NCBI RefSeq assembly: GCF_004027225.2
Contig: NC_044279.2
Coordinates: 48,942,744-49,006,743 of the forward strand
Direction: 5' to 3'
Origin: Strigops habroptila
Taxonomy: Eukaryota; Chordata; Aves; Psittaciformes; Psittacidae
DNA length: 64,000 nucleotides
This document shows, piece after piece, positions 1 through 11,300 of the stretch. The notes beneath the pieces were generated by a model. The model did not search any database. It was not told the DNA's origin and was given only the letters and a program-made list of their open reading frames with translations. Position 1 is the first letter of the stretch, and every line of letters begins with the position of its first letter. The translations under genes and the position numbers were made by a program.

Positions 1-401
1 TCAACTGTAAAAACTTAAGTGGGCGAGTTCAGTATTTGTGTACCATGTATTACTCTGCTTTTCCACTACCAGCTGACACGTGCATGTAGGCACATCATCT
101 GCCAAATAAATAAATAAACAACCAAGAGAGCAATCTGTCCTTGTAAGTAAGAGAGGAAAGTTTTGCTGAGTGTTCTGCAGTAAGCACTTTTGTTTCACAA
201 GAAACACCTAGCACTAGATTTACTTGATTTCTATTAGAAATATCAAAATGCTTGTAAAAGTGTGTACTTAATATTTTTGAGGTAGTTCTTTCAGGTGCAT
301 TAACTCTTTTTTTCTTAAAATATATCTAAAAAGAATGGCACCAATATCTTCATGTAGTTACATATATAAGGTCTGTCTGGAAATCAGCATTTTAGTTTTA
401 C
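1..401 (-). other. HAL intron 17, running off the left edge
   Basis: The donor of coding exon 17 lies at 401/400 (GAACAAG|GTAAAA, minus strand). No further HAL exon, such as one encoding the LLAACQG-type segment expected next, is readable between 1 and 401, so the rest of the gene lies outside the window. Confidence 0.75.
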
Positions 402-3400
402 CTTGTTCCACATGTTCAATAACTCTCAAGGCTTTTCTTGCGGCCCATCCTCCCATGGACACATGATCCTCTGTAGCAGCACTGGTTGAGAGAGAATCGA
501 CAGAAGAGGGGTGGCACAAGGCTTTGTTTTCAGAAACTGCAAGAAAACAGTGCAATGAATGTAGGACAGAATGGGCACGAGACAGCGGAAGCGATGGCCA
601 ACCTGGAGCAAAGAGCCTGTCACCACCTCAGGTCCAACTATTGCTCCTCTTTTGAGAACGCATCAGTGTTTTACCTGGACTAATTTGTAATAAACACCTT
701 GAAAATTACCACTGCCTCTGAAAACAGTAACCAATATCAGCCTTGAGATGCAAATATTAACCAAATATAGAAGGACTTCTCACTCCTCTCCCACCTCCAG
801 GGTTGGGTTGCTCTGACTGAAAGGCCTGATGGAAACTGAAGAAAAAGAGTGGACAGCATCACTGAAATACAAGCCTGGCTTGCCTGTTACTCCAAGGCAA
901 CCCTTTGTAAAGAGCATTGGTTTCCTCTGTTTTCAGTCACAGACACTGCCCCTCCCCTGGTTTCAAGACAGCTAGAGATCAGCATCTGGTCTCTTCACAT
1001 CAGAGTGGAGGCACTTGCAGACCTTCCTCTGGGAAGATGCAGGAGCATGATACAAATCCTCTCCCACCCTCCTTGCCTTGCTACAAGGCTGCTCATGCCC
1101 CTCCTCTGGGCACACACCCCCCCAGCTTGGGAGCACTCTGGCCTTGAAAGCGAGGTGCAAGACCTGGAGTAAGTCTCTCAAGCTGTACTCAAAAGCAAGG
1201 GGAATTTGACTGCAGGAAGGACTATAGGCACCATACAAAAACAATCTGAGGTTGAGAATTGCTCTTTAGAAGAGAGGAAATGAAGTCTGCATTCACAGTG
1301 CTCTGGCTACACACAGATCTTGTCCAACCCATGAAGTCCTGGTGTCGGCTCAGTGATGAGTTAGGAGGCAGGGCAGCTGTTTTCATTCCCCACAGCAAAG
1401 ACCATAAGTGCCTCAGAATCTCTCACTCCAGATTGCAGAAGCGAGCTGTGAAACCTGAAGCCAAGCAACAGCTAATGCCTGGAGCCAACCTAAACCCTGC
1501 CTAGCCAAAAGGAGAAGTTTCCATCCTTCAAACAAGGGGACAAGCACTTTGGCTCCTTTTCCAGCCCTACTTCCCAAAACAGCTTCTAGGCAGGGTGCCT
1601 TTATCCCATTGATTTAGTTCACTGACCTTTTTTCCTGCAAGATGTTTATGTACACATTTATCTGATGTGTTCTGTTCCTTTGTCTATTTGCAGCTCTTAT
1701 AATTTACCCTCTGCACTCACAGCATGTTTATGTTGGCTTGTGCTTTCCTGAACCTATGAACTGTAATATCCCAGAGCTCTTATGTTGATGACTGTAAATG
1801 AGAACACTCCCTGCCAATCCCATGAAGATGCAACCAGGCAAGCATTCTCACTAAAGTCCACCTAAGGGTTTGCACGCTCAGAGCACTAAACTTGTCAATG
1901 GGTCAGTGCAGAATAAGGAATCCTGAGCTAAAATAATTGCAGCTGCACTTGACTCAAACTTTGCACCCAGCACATTGACATGGAAAACAGGACTGAGATG
2001 CCTTTGTATCTGCTATCAAATTACGACTGCCTTGATATAAATGGTCTTTCTAGCTTTCTCTCGATGATATTGCTCAAGCACTTACCCAGGGCAGCTGCTG
2101 TGCAGTGTGCTATCATGAAGCCAGAGTTCAGACCTCCTTCAGTGACTAAAAATGCAGGCAGTTCACTGAGCGAGGGGTTGCACAGCCTCTCAATTCTTCT
2201 TTCACTAATTGCAGCGAGTTCATGCACACCAATTGCCAAATAGTCCAGAGCCTACAAAAGAAGATCTCATTAAACCAGATGACAGGAAAAACAAACAAAT
2301 AATAATAATAAAAACAGAAACTTTTTTTTTTTTTCCTCCAAATGCTTAATTACCTTTGCAGGATATTCACCATGAAAATTTCCGCCAGAAATGGTCTCTG
2401 CTCTCTCAGCAAACACCATCTTTTTTGAGAAGTTAAGGCACAAACATGAGTGAAAACACAGTTTGCATGACAGAGATCTGCTACTAATCAGAGTATCTTA
2501 ACTGAAGGAATGTTTATGCTAACAGGTTTCTATTTGCAAGCACATTATATTACATCTGCACATTCACCTTTCAGAAAAAGACCCAATCTCAGTTCTCCAA
2601 AGTTATAGATACAATTTTGACGTCTATTTTTCCAAATAGGCTACATAAAACGATGCCTTTGATCAAGGGTGGAAAGGGTGCAAAGAAACACATGTGTTTG
2701 GATCCTAACATAGCTCCTCAGTTCCCTGGTAGATTCTCTCCATGCCAGATACTATTTTAGACTGGTTACAAGCAGTAATGTTTATTAGCAATTGATATGA
2801 TTTTATGTATAGGACCATTATACTACTGAGGGGAACCCAGCCTTGCCCAGCGCAAGAACTGTACACAGAGTTTATGAGGCTGAGCCACAATGGGGCTTAC
2901 CAGCCATATCTTTTGTCTGCCTTCCGAGAGTGCAGTTTAGTACAGGTTTCACTCATGCTGCACCAACAGATCTACCATATGACAAGTCACCATCTGTCCA
3001 CGTCCATTTGGTTGCCAAGTCCCATCTAGCTACATAGTCAATAAAGACATATAGAATCTAATGTAGCAAACATTTAACATGCACTAAACCACATGCACAC
3101 ATTGTTTCCTCGCCCCAACACACACTTGCATGCACCAATGCAAACACGGGGAAAGAAAGAGAAGTTGCTGTTGCAACCAATGGTAGTTCTTGACTAAAGC
3201 CAGTTACGATGGTTTTTTCCTCCAATGCAAATAATTATATAGAAGAAATGGATAAAAAAGGCAAAGTAAAATTTTACATGTAATAAGGTCATAAAAAAGA
3301 TACAGGGTTGTCTGTGGCACTATTGATTTCAGTCGTCATGATGTCCTTCACAAAAGCAATTGTATCATTTACAACTCCATGCACCTAGAACAAAAGACAT

Positions 3401-6400
3401 TAACATCTTATCTTAGTACCCACACTTAGTTCATATTCAGGATGTTGACTGAGCTGCAGGTACCCTCTTTCCCATCCTCACAGTCTCTAAATCCATACAT
3501 GAAGATGGTCTTGGATTTGCTCTTACAATAAGAAACATCACTGTCCATCCTAAACACCCAGAAGATTATATTTACTATTATTATGGCAGTATTGATAAAA
3601 GGGTAACCTGAATATGTAATTGTTTACTTGTCTGGGTTGGTTTACCCTAAATGGAAGATAGGTAGAAGTGTTACTAGGGGAGAAGTAGCTTCATAAATCC
3701 CCCCCAGAACACAAAACCTCTCATTAATTAATTAACTTCCATTAAGTCCACTGATTTAATAGCTTTGCTCATGCTAAAACATATGAGATCAAGTTTTTGC
3801 AGTATGTTTGAGATACTGTATTCTGGCTGCTTCTGGAACCACCTTTCCCCAGTTCATGGTCTTAGCATCAGTGCAGAAGAAATGACCTGCAAAGCCTGCA
3901 AGTACAGAAACCAGCACCTTCCCTCTGCTTCTGACACCTTGGCCTCTTTCAGATCTGAATGTAGCTTTGTTAGATGCTGCCCAATGAGTGCGTGCGTGGG
4001 ATTAATGAATTACGTGTCCATTAATACTAAATTTGAAGTGAGGGAAATGCAAAATAAAACCTCTAATGGAGTCAGACAGCACATAACCGACTGTATTTCT
4101 GAGATGGGAACTTCACCATCATTTACCTATTCCTATGAAAGGAAATAAAAGTAAGTTTTTACCTGAGGGCAGCAACGCAATGTGTACGCATCCTGAACTC
4201 TGTCACAGAATCTATGGCTCTCTAGAAGGAAACAAAGGAAGAAAACCCAAATATTCCTCATACAAAAGCATACAGGCTACTGTTGAAGAACCCAGCCAGT
4301 CCTGAGAGGGTGAAGGCTAAGATTGTTCACCTGCTATTTCTGATGGATGATGGTCAGAATCTAGAAGGGACCTGAATCGAAATGCCACTTCAGCCTGTCC
4401 TCGATGCGGGCGCACTGCATGGATATCTAGTAAAATAAGTTAGACTGTTAGGTTTTGTTTCGCTTGCCAACAGCTGTTAAGTGAACAGACAGGAAAGGCT
4501 CAGTACCCACCAGTGTCAAAGGCCCTTGTTGTACCCTTCAAGACTTCAAGTGTAAGGGCAGCAATTATGTCAGCTTGTCTAGCTATAGCACCAGCTCTTT
4601 CAACTGCTTCACATCCCAGCGAGGTGATCATTTGTGTCCCATTGATGAGAGCCAGACCCTTCAAAGTGAGGGCAGATATTAAGCAAATTCATTGCAGCTA
4701 TTCCACATGCTGTGATAATTCCCCATCCCTGTGATAATTCTCTGTCTCATATGAATGAGTTAAGGACCTTTGCTCAGCTTCCTGGATCATCCTGAAAGCA
4801 CAAAATGTACAGCTTGACCTGGTACCTTGCTACATAAATTGTCAATGTTTATGACTACTAAGTCACTATAGACATCGTTGGAGCTCCAGCAGTTTCAAGC
4901 AAGAGGTTTGTTTAATGTTATTTCAAGTTCATTTCAATCAAGAAAAGCACAGAAAATATTTATTCTTTTCCAGTCCTTTGAAAGCAGAATGCTATTTTTA
5001 TTAATTTCTTCTTACATTATTAAACCCCAAAAGTTACGAGCATGAGGGGTGCAAAACCTATAATAACAAGGAAGTGGTATATTGAAAGAGCATTAGAAGT
5101 TATAACTGCTGTAAAAGATTTGTTCTAAACAAACATGAGGCCCATGGGAGGCTTCCATTTGCCTTTAGGAGACACTGGATTTGGCTTCCTGCTCCTGGTG
5201 CTGTTTTACAGTTACTGAGGTCCATTATCAAAGAGGTTCACAGCCCTCAAACCTGTTGTGTTCTCATGTAAACTAACACTCAGAATGACAATCATCCCAC
5301 CTAGTTTTAATGATTTAGAAGTCAAATACCTAGTTCAAGTCAGCTCCTGTTATGATCACAGGGCAGACAGGTACGCTGAGAAGGCTTCTTAGACAGCTGT
5401 TTCAGGATGATATAATGTGTTTTCTGAAGATGCCTGTGTCCACTAACTACAGAGCCAATCTGAACATCAAGCTTGGGTCTGTCATTTCAAGTCAAGTAGG
5501 GTATCACTAGGAGAGGTGAATCCCACTCCTGGTAATTTCATTAATATCCTTCCGGAGCTTGATTAAAACTACCATTAATTCATTTCATGCTTAAATTGTA
5601 AGTATAGTGATTGACTATGTATGCTTGTTTTCCATCAGCTAGCTTCATTATACTTTATTACCTCCTTGGGTTTCAAGGTAATTGGTCTCAGACCATGGGC
5701 TTCCAGGACCTGTGAAAGAGTTTAATGACAAGGTAATTAATAAAAAAAGTTTTCAGTAATTCAATCACCAAAAAACTTTTAAATCTTAAATGTTTCCATA
5801 AATAAAAATATTAAATCCCTTAAGCAATAGGTGAAAAAGACCTTTCTATCACAACCATTTAAAATACAGTTTTTCTGCTGGGCTAAATAAAGAACAGCAT
5901 TCTTGGGCTTTTAAACTAGCACCTCATTTTCCAGTGCCAGCAGAAGAAGGTAGTAGGAGCAGTGAAGCAAGACACTGTCACAGCCCATTAACATCTACCA
6001 TGTATTAGTTGATGGAAGAGAGTAATCGGAGAGAAGGCTGGAAACACCTTGGCAAGGTAGTTCTGCCTACACCTTGCCTCATAACAGGTTTGGCTTGGCA
6101 TAAACTATTCCTTTATAAATTATTCCCTAACCCTTTCTACAGGAGATCTCCAATGACAGAAGTCCTACTCAGTTTATTCTATACATGTCTATTCCATAGA
6201 GCAATCACTCTTGTGGGAAATGGAGGAATGGTACAGCCTTGATTCTGATTACACTCCTCTCAACCTTTCCAACTGAAGAGGTAAGACATCTCAGAGGTGT
6301 ACAACTGTAACTTCCGGTCCTGAAGGTTCAAGACACACTAGCCTGCTTCCTTCTTACTCCTCTCCCTGTGTAGTTCTCAGTACTTCTCCAGCCTACAGTG

Positions 6401-9400
6401 ATGGTACAGCTATCAAATCCATGAATAAATCTGGTGTTCTGGTGTTCAAATGTTCATGGGTAGGAGTGATGGATGTAGCAGAACAAACTAACACAAAAAC
6501 TTCTGAGGGGCCAGGCACGGAGATACTCAAAGCTAGATCAATCTATTGATGTATTAGTGGCAAATTAACAATTAATTAAAAATTAATTCCATTGTAAAGC
6601 TTCCATCTTGTAAAGGAGAATGCTATAAATGTTTCTTGTAACTCTAGTTAATTTCTCAAAAATGAAATGTCCAAACCTGTGTATTCACTTAAAGCATTAT
6701 AAAATCAGTAGAAATTTTACTGATAAGTTCCTGCCTCACATTAATTACAGTTACTCTCAGCATTTCAAGGTTTGAATTTGAGAGGTGATCTTGGGTTTGT
6801 TGGAGCAGTGTTGATGTTCATGGAACTCACAATGTAGTAATTATTCTTTCATTGCTGGTATCGTATTCTGTCCCTCTCTCCAGATCCTAAATTACATCAC
6901 TACGCTATCTTGTATTGCAATACTGTGGCATGATATTTCTTTAGGACTTAATAACATGCTGCATATTCATATCTGCTCCACATATGTGTGCGTCAGATAT
7001 TCTATTCTCATGGATCCATCTTCTTCAAGGTGGAGGATGAGTTGCTAAAGGCATTCTAGTCCCAATTCAGACTGGTACAAAAAATCCAAAGTCTTTTACA
7101 TGCTATCAATCTGAGTGAAAGCTCTCTTTCCCTCAAGGCTGCACACAACTTGGCAAATGAGCCAGCAGGTAGAAAAAACAGCAATCAGCCACATGAATCT
7201 TACATATTTAGCATCAGCCCAGCCACTCTTTGGGGACCACATCTTTCCCTCTCCAATTAATCCCAGAGCAAGATGAGAGAGGGGGGCCAAGTCTCCGCTG
7301 GCTCCAACTGTCCCTTTTTCTGGGATATAAGGAAGGCAGGATGCTAGGAAGAAAACAAAAACGACTCCTGTTAGAGCTGCCCCTTGATACGCTCCTTTGA
7401 AAATAGAGAAGCCAGTATATGAGTGCAGCCACAGTAACATCCTTCAGTCATGGTCAATAGCACCAATAGGACTACTCTTGTTGCAGACTGGGATTTGCTT
7501 CTACTCACGTTAGCTGTGGTTTATAAAGAAATTAATTCCTTTCTGCATTTAGCCCTGCATTTAGTTTTGGAGTGGGGTGACCCCAGCCCAGGGTGATTGC
7601 ATGTACAGCCACACAGCCAGGCAGGTAAAACATCGCTCAGCTCTCCATTGCAGGGTGACCATTGCCGTGGACAAAATCACCTCTTCATTCTCCCTCCACT
7701 AAACTCCCAGAAAACATCTTACGATAGAACGGTTTTGGTTGGAAGGGACCTTAAAGATCCCTTCCGCAGTTCCAGCCCCCTGCCATGGGCAGGGACACCT
7801 TCCACTAGATCAGGTTGCTCACAGCCCCATCCAGCCTGGCCTTGAGCAATTCCAGAGATGGGGCAACTCTGAGTCCTCTTCCCCCCATCCTGGTCCTCTG
7901 ATCACTGAATGGGTGGAAATGAAGAAACAGAGCCCAGGGAACTGCAGAAAAAGCAGGAAAGGGACCAGTCCGATTCTTTTCTTTTGCAGAGCTAAACACT
8001 AAATTGCAGCTCCTTCACCCACTGTGGGCAGAGGAGGATATAACAGAGGGCAGCACAAAGTCTGTATTCTTTGGGCCTCTTGTATATAAATGTGGCTCTT
8101 CTCTCACACACGTGATCTATAGTTTCACAACAATCTTCCAATCTACAGCTGAGAGAAAAAGAGAAGGAAAGTTGAACATAAAACTCAAACACAGGGAGAA
8201 GGTGCTCTTTACTTGTCACTGCCACACTGGCATGCCTCACCAGAGGCAATGGACACCAGCTAACGAACAGCACAGCCACCCTTTTGGTTTCCCTGCCACA
8301 GCATCTGCGGCAAAGCAGCTTTAACTGCTTTGACAGCTGCAGCCACATGAGCTGCTGACTAGCCACGCACTTCTGCACGGCTGCCTTATAGCCCTTGATT
8401 ACAAACACTTGTGTAGGTGTCAGGGGGGTCTACTCACAAAAACAGGTGCTGCTCAAGTGGATCTGCTTGACAAACACCAATACGTGTAGTTCTCTACATG
8501 GTAATAGCTACCACCCTCCCCAAAATTCCAGCATCCCTAAAGATGGTGTCATACATCAGCACATACCCAACAGGAATTTAGACTTGAGCCTTTGAGGAAG
8601 AGCTCACTCACAATCAGAGTCATGCTCCTAGTTAAGCTTAGTATTGAACTAAATACCTGACCTCCCAGAGGCTCATTTCCGAAACTTCTGCCTATTGAAG
8701 TTCATTCCTTTCGCTCAGCCTTTCGTGTCAGTTCTTCTCATACCTCAAGTTTTTCAACAGAGGAACAGTCTCTAGTTGTGAGCTTGTAAAGCCAAGCTCT
8801 GGTCCTGATCTCTCAGCAACTACCAAGTTGAAAGACCAACATCCATAGCTTGACCCATTGAGCTACACCCTTTAATGAAACAGTTAAAAAGAAAAAATAC
8901 CAAACCAAACCAAATACAAACTCAAAAAAAAAATACCCCCAAAAACCCCAAAACCCAGAAAGGGGACTTTCTTTAAACATCTTTTTACCGTTAAATGCTT
9001 CCATAACTTGCTGGAGCGTTTCTAGGGATATTCCACTGTATCCTTTTGCCAGGACATTGATTCTCAGTGCCAGCAGCATGCGAGATCTCTCTGGGCTCAA
9101 AGGTTTCCCCACACCTGAAACAGTTAATCCTGTTGGTTACTAACCCACTACCAACAGTGGCAGAAAAGGGAAACATCAGGCGATTTCTCATTACCTGCTG
9201 AATGTGAACGAACCAAGTTCACTTGAAGCTCCCTACGGAGAAGAAAAAAGTAAAACCCCAAATAAGTCTCATTAGGGCTTGTTTTACACAGAAGAGAAGG
9301 AAATACTGAAGCAGCCCTCTCATCTAACCACAGAATATAATGTATAGGGTCAAACTGCTTCCTCTTCTTCCTTTCCTGAAAAGAAAGAATGGAGCAAGCT

Positions 9401-11041
9401 GCACAAACAACTTACCTCAGCTTACTGTTTGGGATGACTGTCCTAGCAAACTTCCCAAACCCTGTGGTGATCCCATAAACAACTGCAAGAAACATACACT
9501 GCTGGTTAAGGAGGGAACCTGATTGAGATTTCTGAACAATTAATAGTTAGAGCTAAAAATATTTACCAGTCTGTTCCTTTACGATCCTTTCAATCACTTC
9601 TCGTGATTGACTGACTTTAGCTTCAGCTTCAGGTGTGAGCTAAAACATGAGTAGTTTAAATATTAGTTTATCTGTCATCATTTAAGTTATAAAAAGATAA
9701 ACATGTAATTTTTAGCCAAATTTATTCAGAATCTTTACCTTGATCTTGTAGAGCCCCTTTCCTAAATTGACCAAGTCCTCCGTTGTTAAACTGTTGCCAT
9801 CTAAAGAAATATACTACACCAAAGAACCACCTTTTAGTTTGGGATATGTATAAAGTCTCTTAATAATCAGAATTAAAACAAATACAGTTAAAACTCAGCA
9901 ATGAAAGGAAGGTTGCTCATGCTCATTTGTAAGACAGGAACTCACTAACAGAAATAGAGTAAGCACATTATAATTGAATTTCCTAGGCCCAGCCAGTCTA
10001 ACAGCCCCTGCACTTGTGAATGCTGCAGTGGCTCAACTCTCAGCACGTTTTGGTGAGTAGCAGGATTTGTTACAGAGTTGTAAAATCACTGGTATTTCCT
10101 ACCTGTTCTGGTTCTCGGTATTTGCTGTATCTGAAAGTTCTGTAAAGGAAAACAAAGGGCAGACCAGACTTCACACATACTGACCATTTGATTACAGTTG
10201 GTAATGTGTTTTAAGAATGAAGGAACTCTAAAAGAATAGGAAAATCTAGAGAATTCTAGATGTGGAATTATAAGTAGTTCACATAGCACTCAAAAAAGGA
10301 TACAAATGAACTCCTTCTGGCTGAGATGGTATGAAATCTGGAGACATTATATCTCCTTCTATAACTAGGAGAAATATGCAGAATAAACACCAGTGGAATT
10401 AAATTACATTCTACATATGAATTAATCATTTATTCATTATAATACAACTGCAAATTAGAATTCTTACAGCCATATCAGCCCTGAATGTATCTGTATGCTT
10501 CCAGGAAAATAGCAAGGAAGTATGTAGTCATTTAAGGTACTCTAAAGGCAAAAGTAGAACAGCCTAAGCCAAGCACATATTATATATGACATCATATGCA
10601 GGTGATGCATCTAGAATCCCATGCCTTCTAAGCTTTATATAGTTCTGTTCCTAAAAGCAATATTCTTGAAACATTTTGGCATTTTTCCATAAAAGTCATA
10701 GATGCTCTCTCAGATGTAATTTTAGATAAACTAAGACAGAGTTTGCTGACACAGATGCCAACGTGGTCATTCTGCGATGTGTTGCTTTGCTTACCAACTT
10801 CAACAAATTCATTGTCCTCCAGAGCATCCTCCAGTGTATCTTCAAGATCCAGCAAGCCAAGTCCCTTGCACCTTCGAATGTAAAATTTTACTTCTTCCAC
10901 CGAGGCAAATCCCCCATTATCGGGTTTGTTCTTCATGTACCGTCTCACAGCTTCCTTTCCCAGCCACCTAACTGTGCTGGTGCTGCTTTGGCACGGCACT
11001 GCCAGCCATTCTCCTCGGACATGCACCGTGTATCTCGGCAT
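402..11041 (-). CDS. HAL: Histidine ammonia-lyase (histidase), partial: coding exons 1-17, 3' end off window
   Basis: HAL deaminates L-histidine non-oxidatively to trans-urocanate plus ammonia, the first step of histidine breakdown; it is a cytosolic enzyme of liver and skin. Coding exons in transcript order (high to low coordinate): 11041-10795, 10364-10304, 10130-10103, 9813-9739, 9639-9567, 9482-9416, 9232-9195, 9114-8989, 7343-7204, 5709-5662, 4658-4511, 4426-4331, 4221-4163, 3384-3304, 2419-2354, 2251-2086, 536-402. All have GT donors and AG acceptors, and the phase is continuous through 1654 nt (551 codons plus 1 nt). The ATG at 11041 begins [17 protein letters not shown], the vertebrate HAL N-terminus. 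The Ala-Ser-Gly triad that forms the MIO cofactor falls at residues 253-255, as in human, and the YGITTGFG motif starts at Tyr164. The protein breaks off after HVEQ; by comparison with the 657-residue human enzyme about 106 residues are missing to the left. No frameshift or stop is seen. Confidence 0.96.
2086..2251 (-). CDS. HAL: HAL coding exon 16, C-terminal helical core
   Basis: This 166-nt exon begins [19 protein letters not shown] and ends at AAAL plus G before the donor GTAAGT. It follows the exon that carries [12 protein letters not shown] (2419-2354). Together they encode conserved active-site and tetramer-contact segments of the aromatic amino-acid lyase family. Sequence is nearly identical to other vertebrate HAL proteins, so selection on function is likely. 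The next exon (536-402) encodes [20 protein letters not shown] and closes the part of HAL present here. Confidence 0.94.
7204..7343 (-). CDS. HAL: HAL coding exon 9, carrying the MIO cofactor triad
   Basis: This 140-nt exon encodes residues 239-285, from [11 protein letters not shown] through GASGD to GWADAKY. Ala253-Ser254-Gly255 cyclises without any other enzyme to 4-methylidene-imidazol-5-one, the electrophile that activates histidine. The acceptor is TTCCTAG just before 7343, and the donor is TAT|GTAAGA at 7204/7203. The open frame runs on past the donor into intron, so the exon end is set by the splice site and by the next exon (VLEAHGLRP at 5709). Confidence 0.95.
7719..7870 (-). mobile_element. 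CR1 retrotransposon fragment in HAL intron 8
   Basis: The plus strand shows GGTTGGAAGGGACCTTAAAG, CCCCTGCCATGGGCAGGGAC and CACCTTCCACTAGATCAGGT in that order, which is the reverse complement of the avian CR1 3' region. The 3' tail is at about 7719, so the copy lies on the minus strand, the same sense as HAL. It is 5'-truncated and diverged, and sits deep in intron 8 between exons 8989 and 7343. Confidence 0.9.
8880..8960. repeat. A/C-rich low-complexity tract in HAL intron 8
   Basis: Runs of CCAAA/CAAAC and A10, then CCCCCAAAAACCCC, lie directly downstream of the exon 8 donor (8989/8988). On the transcript strand this reads as a G/U-rich tract. No coding potential. Confidence 0.7.
10795..11041 (-). 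CDS. HAL: HAL first coding exon (start codon)
   Basis: This 247-nt exon encodes residues 1-82 and the first base of codon 83. It begins at an ATG read on the minus strand at 11041-11039 (MPRYTVHV) and ends with EFVEV plus G before the donor GTAAGC. The segment matches the regulatory N-terminal extension of vertebrate histidases, with the motifs [12 protein letters not shown] and [10 protein letters not shown], which the bacterial enzyme lacks. Codons upstream of this ATG stay open for at least ten triplets, but no other in-frame ATG lies nearby, so this start is preferred. Any non-coding first exon further upstream was not resolved. Confidence 0.93.
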
Positions 11042-11044
11042 GCC

Positions 11045-11300
11045 TTCTCTCCAAAACCGTCCCTTGACCAAGAAGGGCTGCAGTGTGCAGCAGCCTTACA
11101 TTTACCATGCGATGGCCTGAAGAGCAGCTTCTAGCTGGAGCCCAGTGTCGCAATCAGAGAGAGGCAAAAATCCGCCCTCAAAATCCCCGCCTTTGTAAAT
11201 AAGTGAGATCAATGTATTCAACTGACTTCATCCAATCAAACCAATCCCAGGGAGAACTCCCTTTCCATGGAAAGGCAAGCCCCCCAAACTATTGACACAA
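11045..11300 (-). promoter_or_regulatory. Probable HAL proximal promoter / 5'UTR
   Basis: Two CCAAT boxes 9 bp apart (CCAAT at 11232-11236 and 11241-11245, plus strand; ATTGG on the HAL strand) lie about 190-205 bp upstream of the HAL ATG. A forkhead-type core, GTAAATA, is at 11195-11201, which would fit a liver gene. A perfect 14-bp palindrome, CTTTCCATGGAAAG, is at 11261-11274. No convincing TATA box or initiator was identified, so the start site is unknown. The promoter role is inferred from position and motifs. Confidence 0.4.

Noticed and set aside
7096-7440. 114-codon minus-strand frame containing the HAL MIO segment.
   Set aside because: It runs through both splice sites of HAL exon 9; only 7343-7204 is exon.
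10628-10794. Continuation of the HAL first-exon frame past the donor.
   Set aside because: The next homologous segment ([11 protein letters not shown]) is found at 10364, so 10794 onward is intron.
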